Positions 12,885 through 13,403 of a stretch of 13,403 bases of DNA are shown piece after piece. Within the stretch, counting starts at the first letter, position 1. Each line of letters begins with the position of its first letter. The position numbers were made by a program, and so were the translations under genes. The notes beneath the pieces were generated by a model. The model had not been told where the DNA came from. It worked only from the letters and a program-made list of their open reading frames with translations, and searched no databases. The DNA is from Sulfurimonas sp. (lineage in GTDB: Bacteria > Campylobacterota > Campylobacteria > Campylobacterales > Sulfurimonadaceae): contig JAUSKV010000162.1 in the NCBI GenBank assembly GCA_030646745.1, forward strand, positions 1 through 13,403, in the 5' to 3' direction.

Positions 12885-13403
12885 ATGAAGAAAATTAACG
12901 ATTCTCAAAATAACTTCTGGATTTCTTATGCCGATTTGATGGCCGGATTACTCTTTGTATTTATCTTGGTTGTCGGTGTTGTTGTCATGAAGTATTCCTA
13001 CATGACAAGCGAACTTCAGCTTCAAAAAGAGTCTATTGAAAAACTTGTTCAAGAGGCTGCAAAAAAACAAAACGATGCAGAGAAATTAAGACAAGAACTT
13101 GAACAGACAAAAGAGTCAATCAATAAATTAACATCCGTAAAAGCAGTGGTAATAGAAAAGTTACGAATCAAATTAGGCAATAAAATAGCCGTCAATCCAA
13201 AAGACGGCTCTCTAAGCATTGCCGGAAACATACTCTTTGACCAAGGGGAATATACGCTCAAAAGTGATGCAAAGATTGCACTTCAGGGCGTGTTGTCCGA
13301 ATATATCGATGTGATGATGAACGAGCAAGAGATTAGAGATAATTTAGAGAGAATAATCATTGAAGGGCACACAAACAGCGATGGAGAGTATCTTCACAAT
13401 CTA
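12885..13403 (+). CDS. MotB/OmpA-type stator partner (ZorB-like), 3' end beyond window
   Basis: 173 codons are present and the frame is still open at the window edge. A single membrane helix (about residues 18-36) follows FWISYADLMAGLLFVF. Asp17 is the counterpart of the proton-carrying Asp of MotB and ZorB. A charged helical linker (about 40-95) leads to an OmpA-like peptidoglycan-binding domain (NILFDQGEYTLKSDAKIAL at 115-133, then EGHTNSDGEY). The usual Asp of the GHTD motif that contacts diaminopimelate is Asn164 here. The start is two bases after the ZorA-like stop with no clear ribosome-binding site, so coupled translation is likely. Plain MotB or a TolR/OmpA hybrid is less likely given the tailed partner. 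Confidence 0.8.
   Translation, partial: MKKINDSQNNFWISYADLMAGLLFVFILVVGVVVMKYSYMTSELQLQKESIEKLVQEAAKKQNDAEKLRQELEQTKESINKLTSVKAVVIEKLRIKLGNKIAVNPKDGSLSIAGNILFDQGEYTLKSDAKIALQGVLSEYIDVMMNEQEIRDNLERIIIEGHTNSDGEYLHNL

Overview
This window looks like a chromosomal segment of a Campylobacterota bacterium, most likely Sulfurimonas or a close relative. The evidence is AT-rich coding with tightly overlapping genes, a menaquinone-type UbiA prenyltransferase (MqnP), ftsW beside murG, a SulP transporter fused to STAS and cyclic-nucleotide-binding-like domains, and a DUF420 (CtaM-like) protein next to bcp. The species is inferred, not proven.

Layout. Positions 1-86 are the leader-distal end of a type I-F-like CRISPR array: a partial repeat, one 32-nt spacer and a decayed terminal repeat. 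At 240-948 there is an AT-rich type II toxin-antitoxin pair (ribbon-helix-helix antitoxin, PIN ribonuclease toxin). At 1112-4250, on the minus strand, miaA is followed by a SulP-STAS-cNMP-like transporter. A 50-bp divergent region separates miaA from a plus-strand run: mqnP, a PilZ-like unknown, a DUF6115/DUF2802-like membrane coiled-coil protein, and ftsW. A long palindromic element lies between ftsW and murG. murG then overlaps a DedA-family gene.

The 600-bp stretch 9161-9760 has no ordinary gene, but it is not empty. It holds a 19-codon hydrophobic mini-ORF (9453-9512) with a good Shine-Dalgarno sequence. The ORF is bracketed by an 11-bp long-range helix, and a consensus -10 box on the opposite strand lies just beyond the helix. 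This is the layout expected of a type I toxin-antitoxin locus of the Ibs/Sib or AapA/IsoA kind, and it is the best candidate for something undescribed here. After it come the DUF420 gene, the peroxiredoxin gene bcp, and a small minus-strand gene for a secreted proline-rich protein.

The right end (11041-13403) carries a MotA/TolQ/ExbB-type channel with a long coiled-coil tail, followed directly by a MotB/OmpA-type partner cut by the window edge. Together they resemble the ZorA/ZorB motor of Zorya anti-phage systems. The tail of the ZorA-like protein contains a gap-free 116-residue tandem duplication. Whether this is a real Zorya system depends on genes beyond the window.

Taken together, cell-envelope housekeeping genes (ftsW, murG, mqnP, miaA) are interspersed with four possible defence or addiction elements: the CRISPR array, the RHH/PIN pair, the type I-like locus and the ZorAB-like motor.
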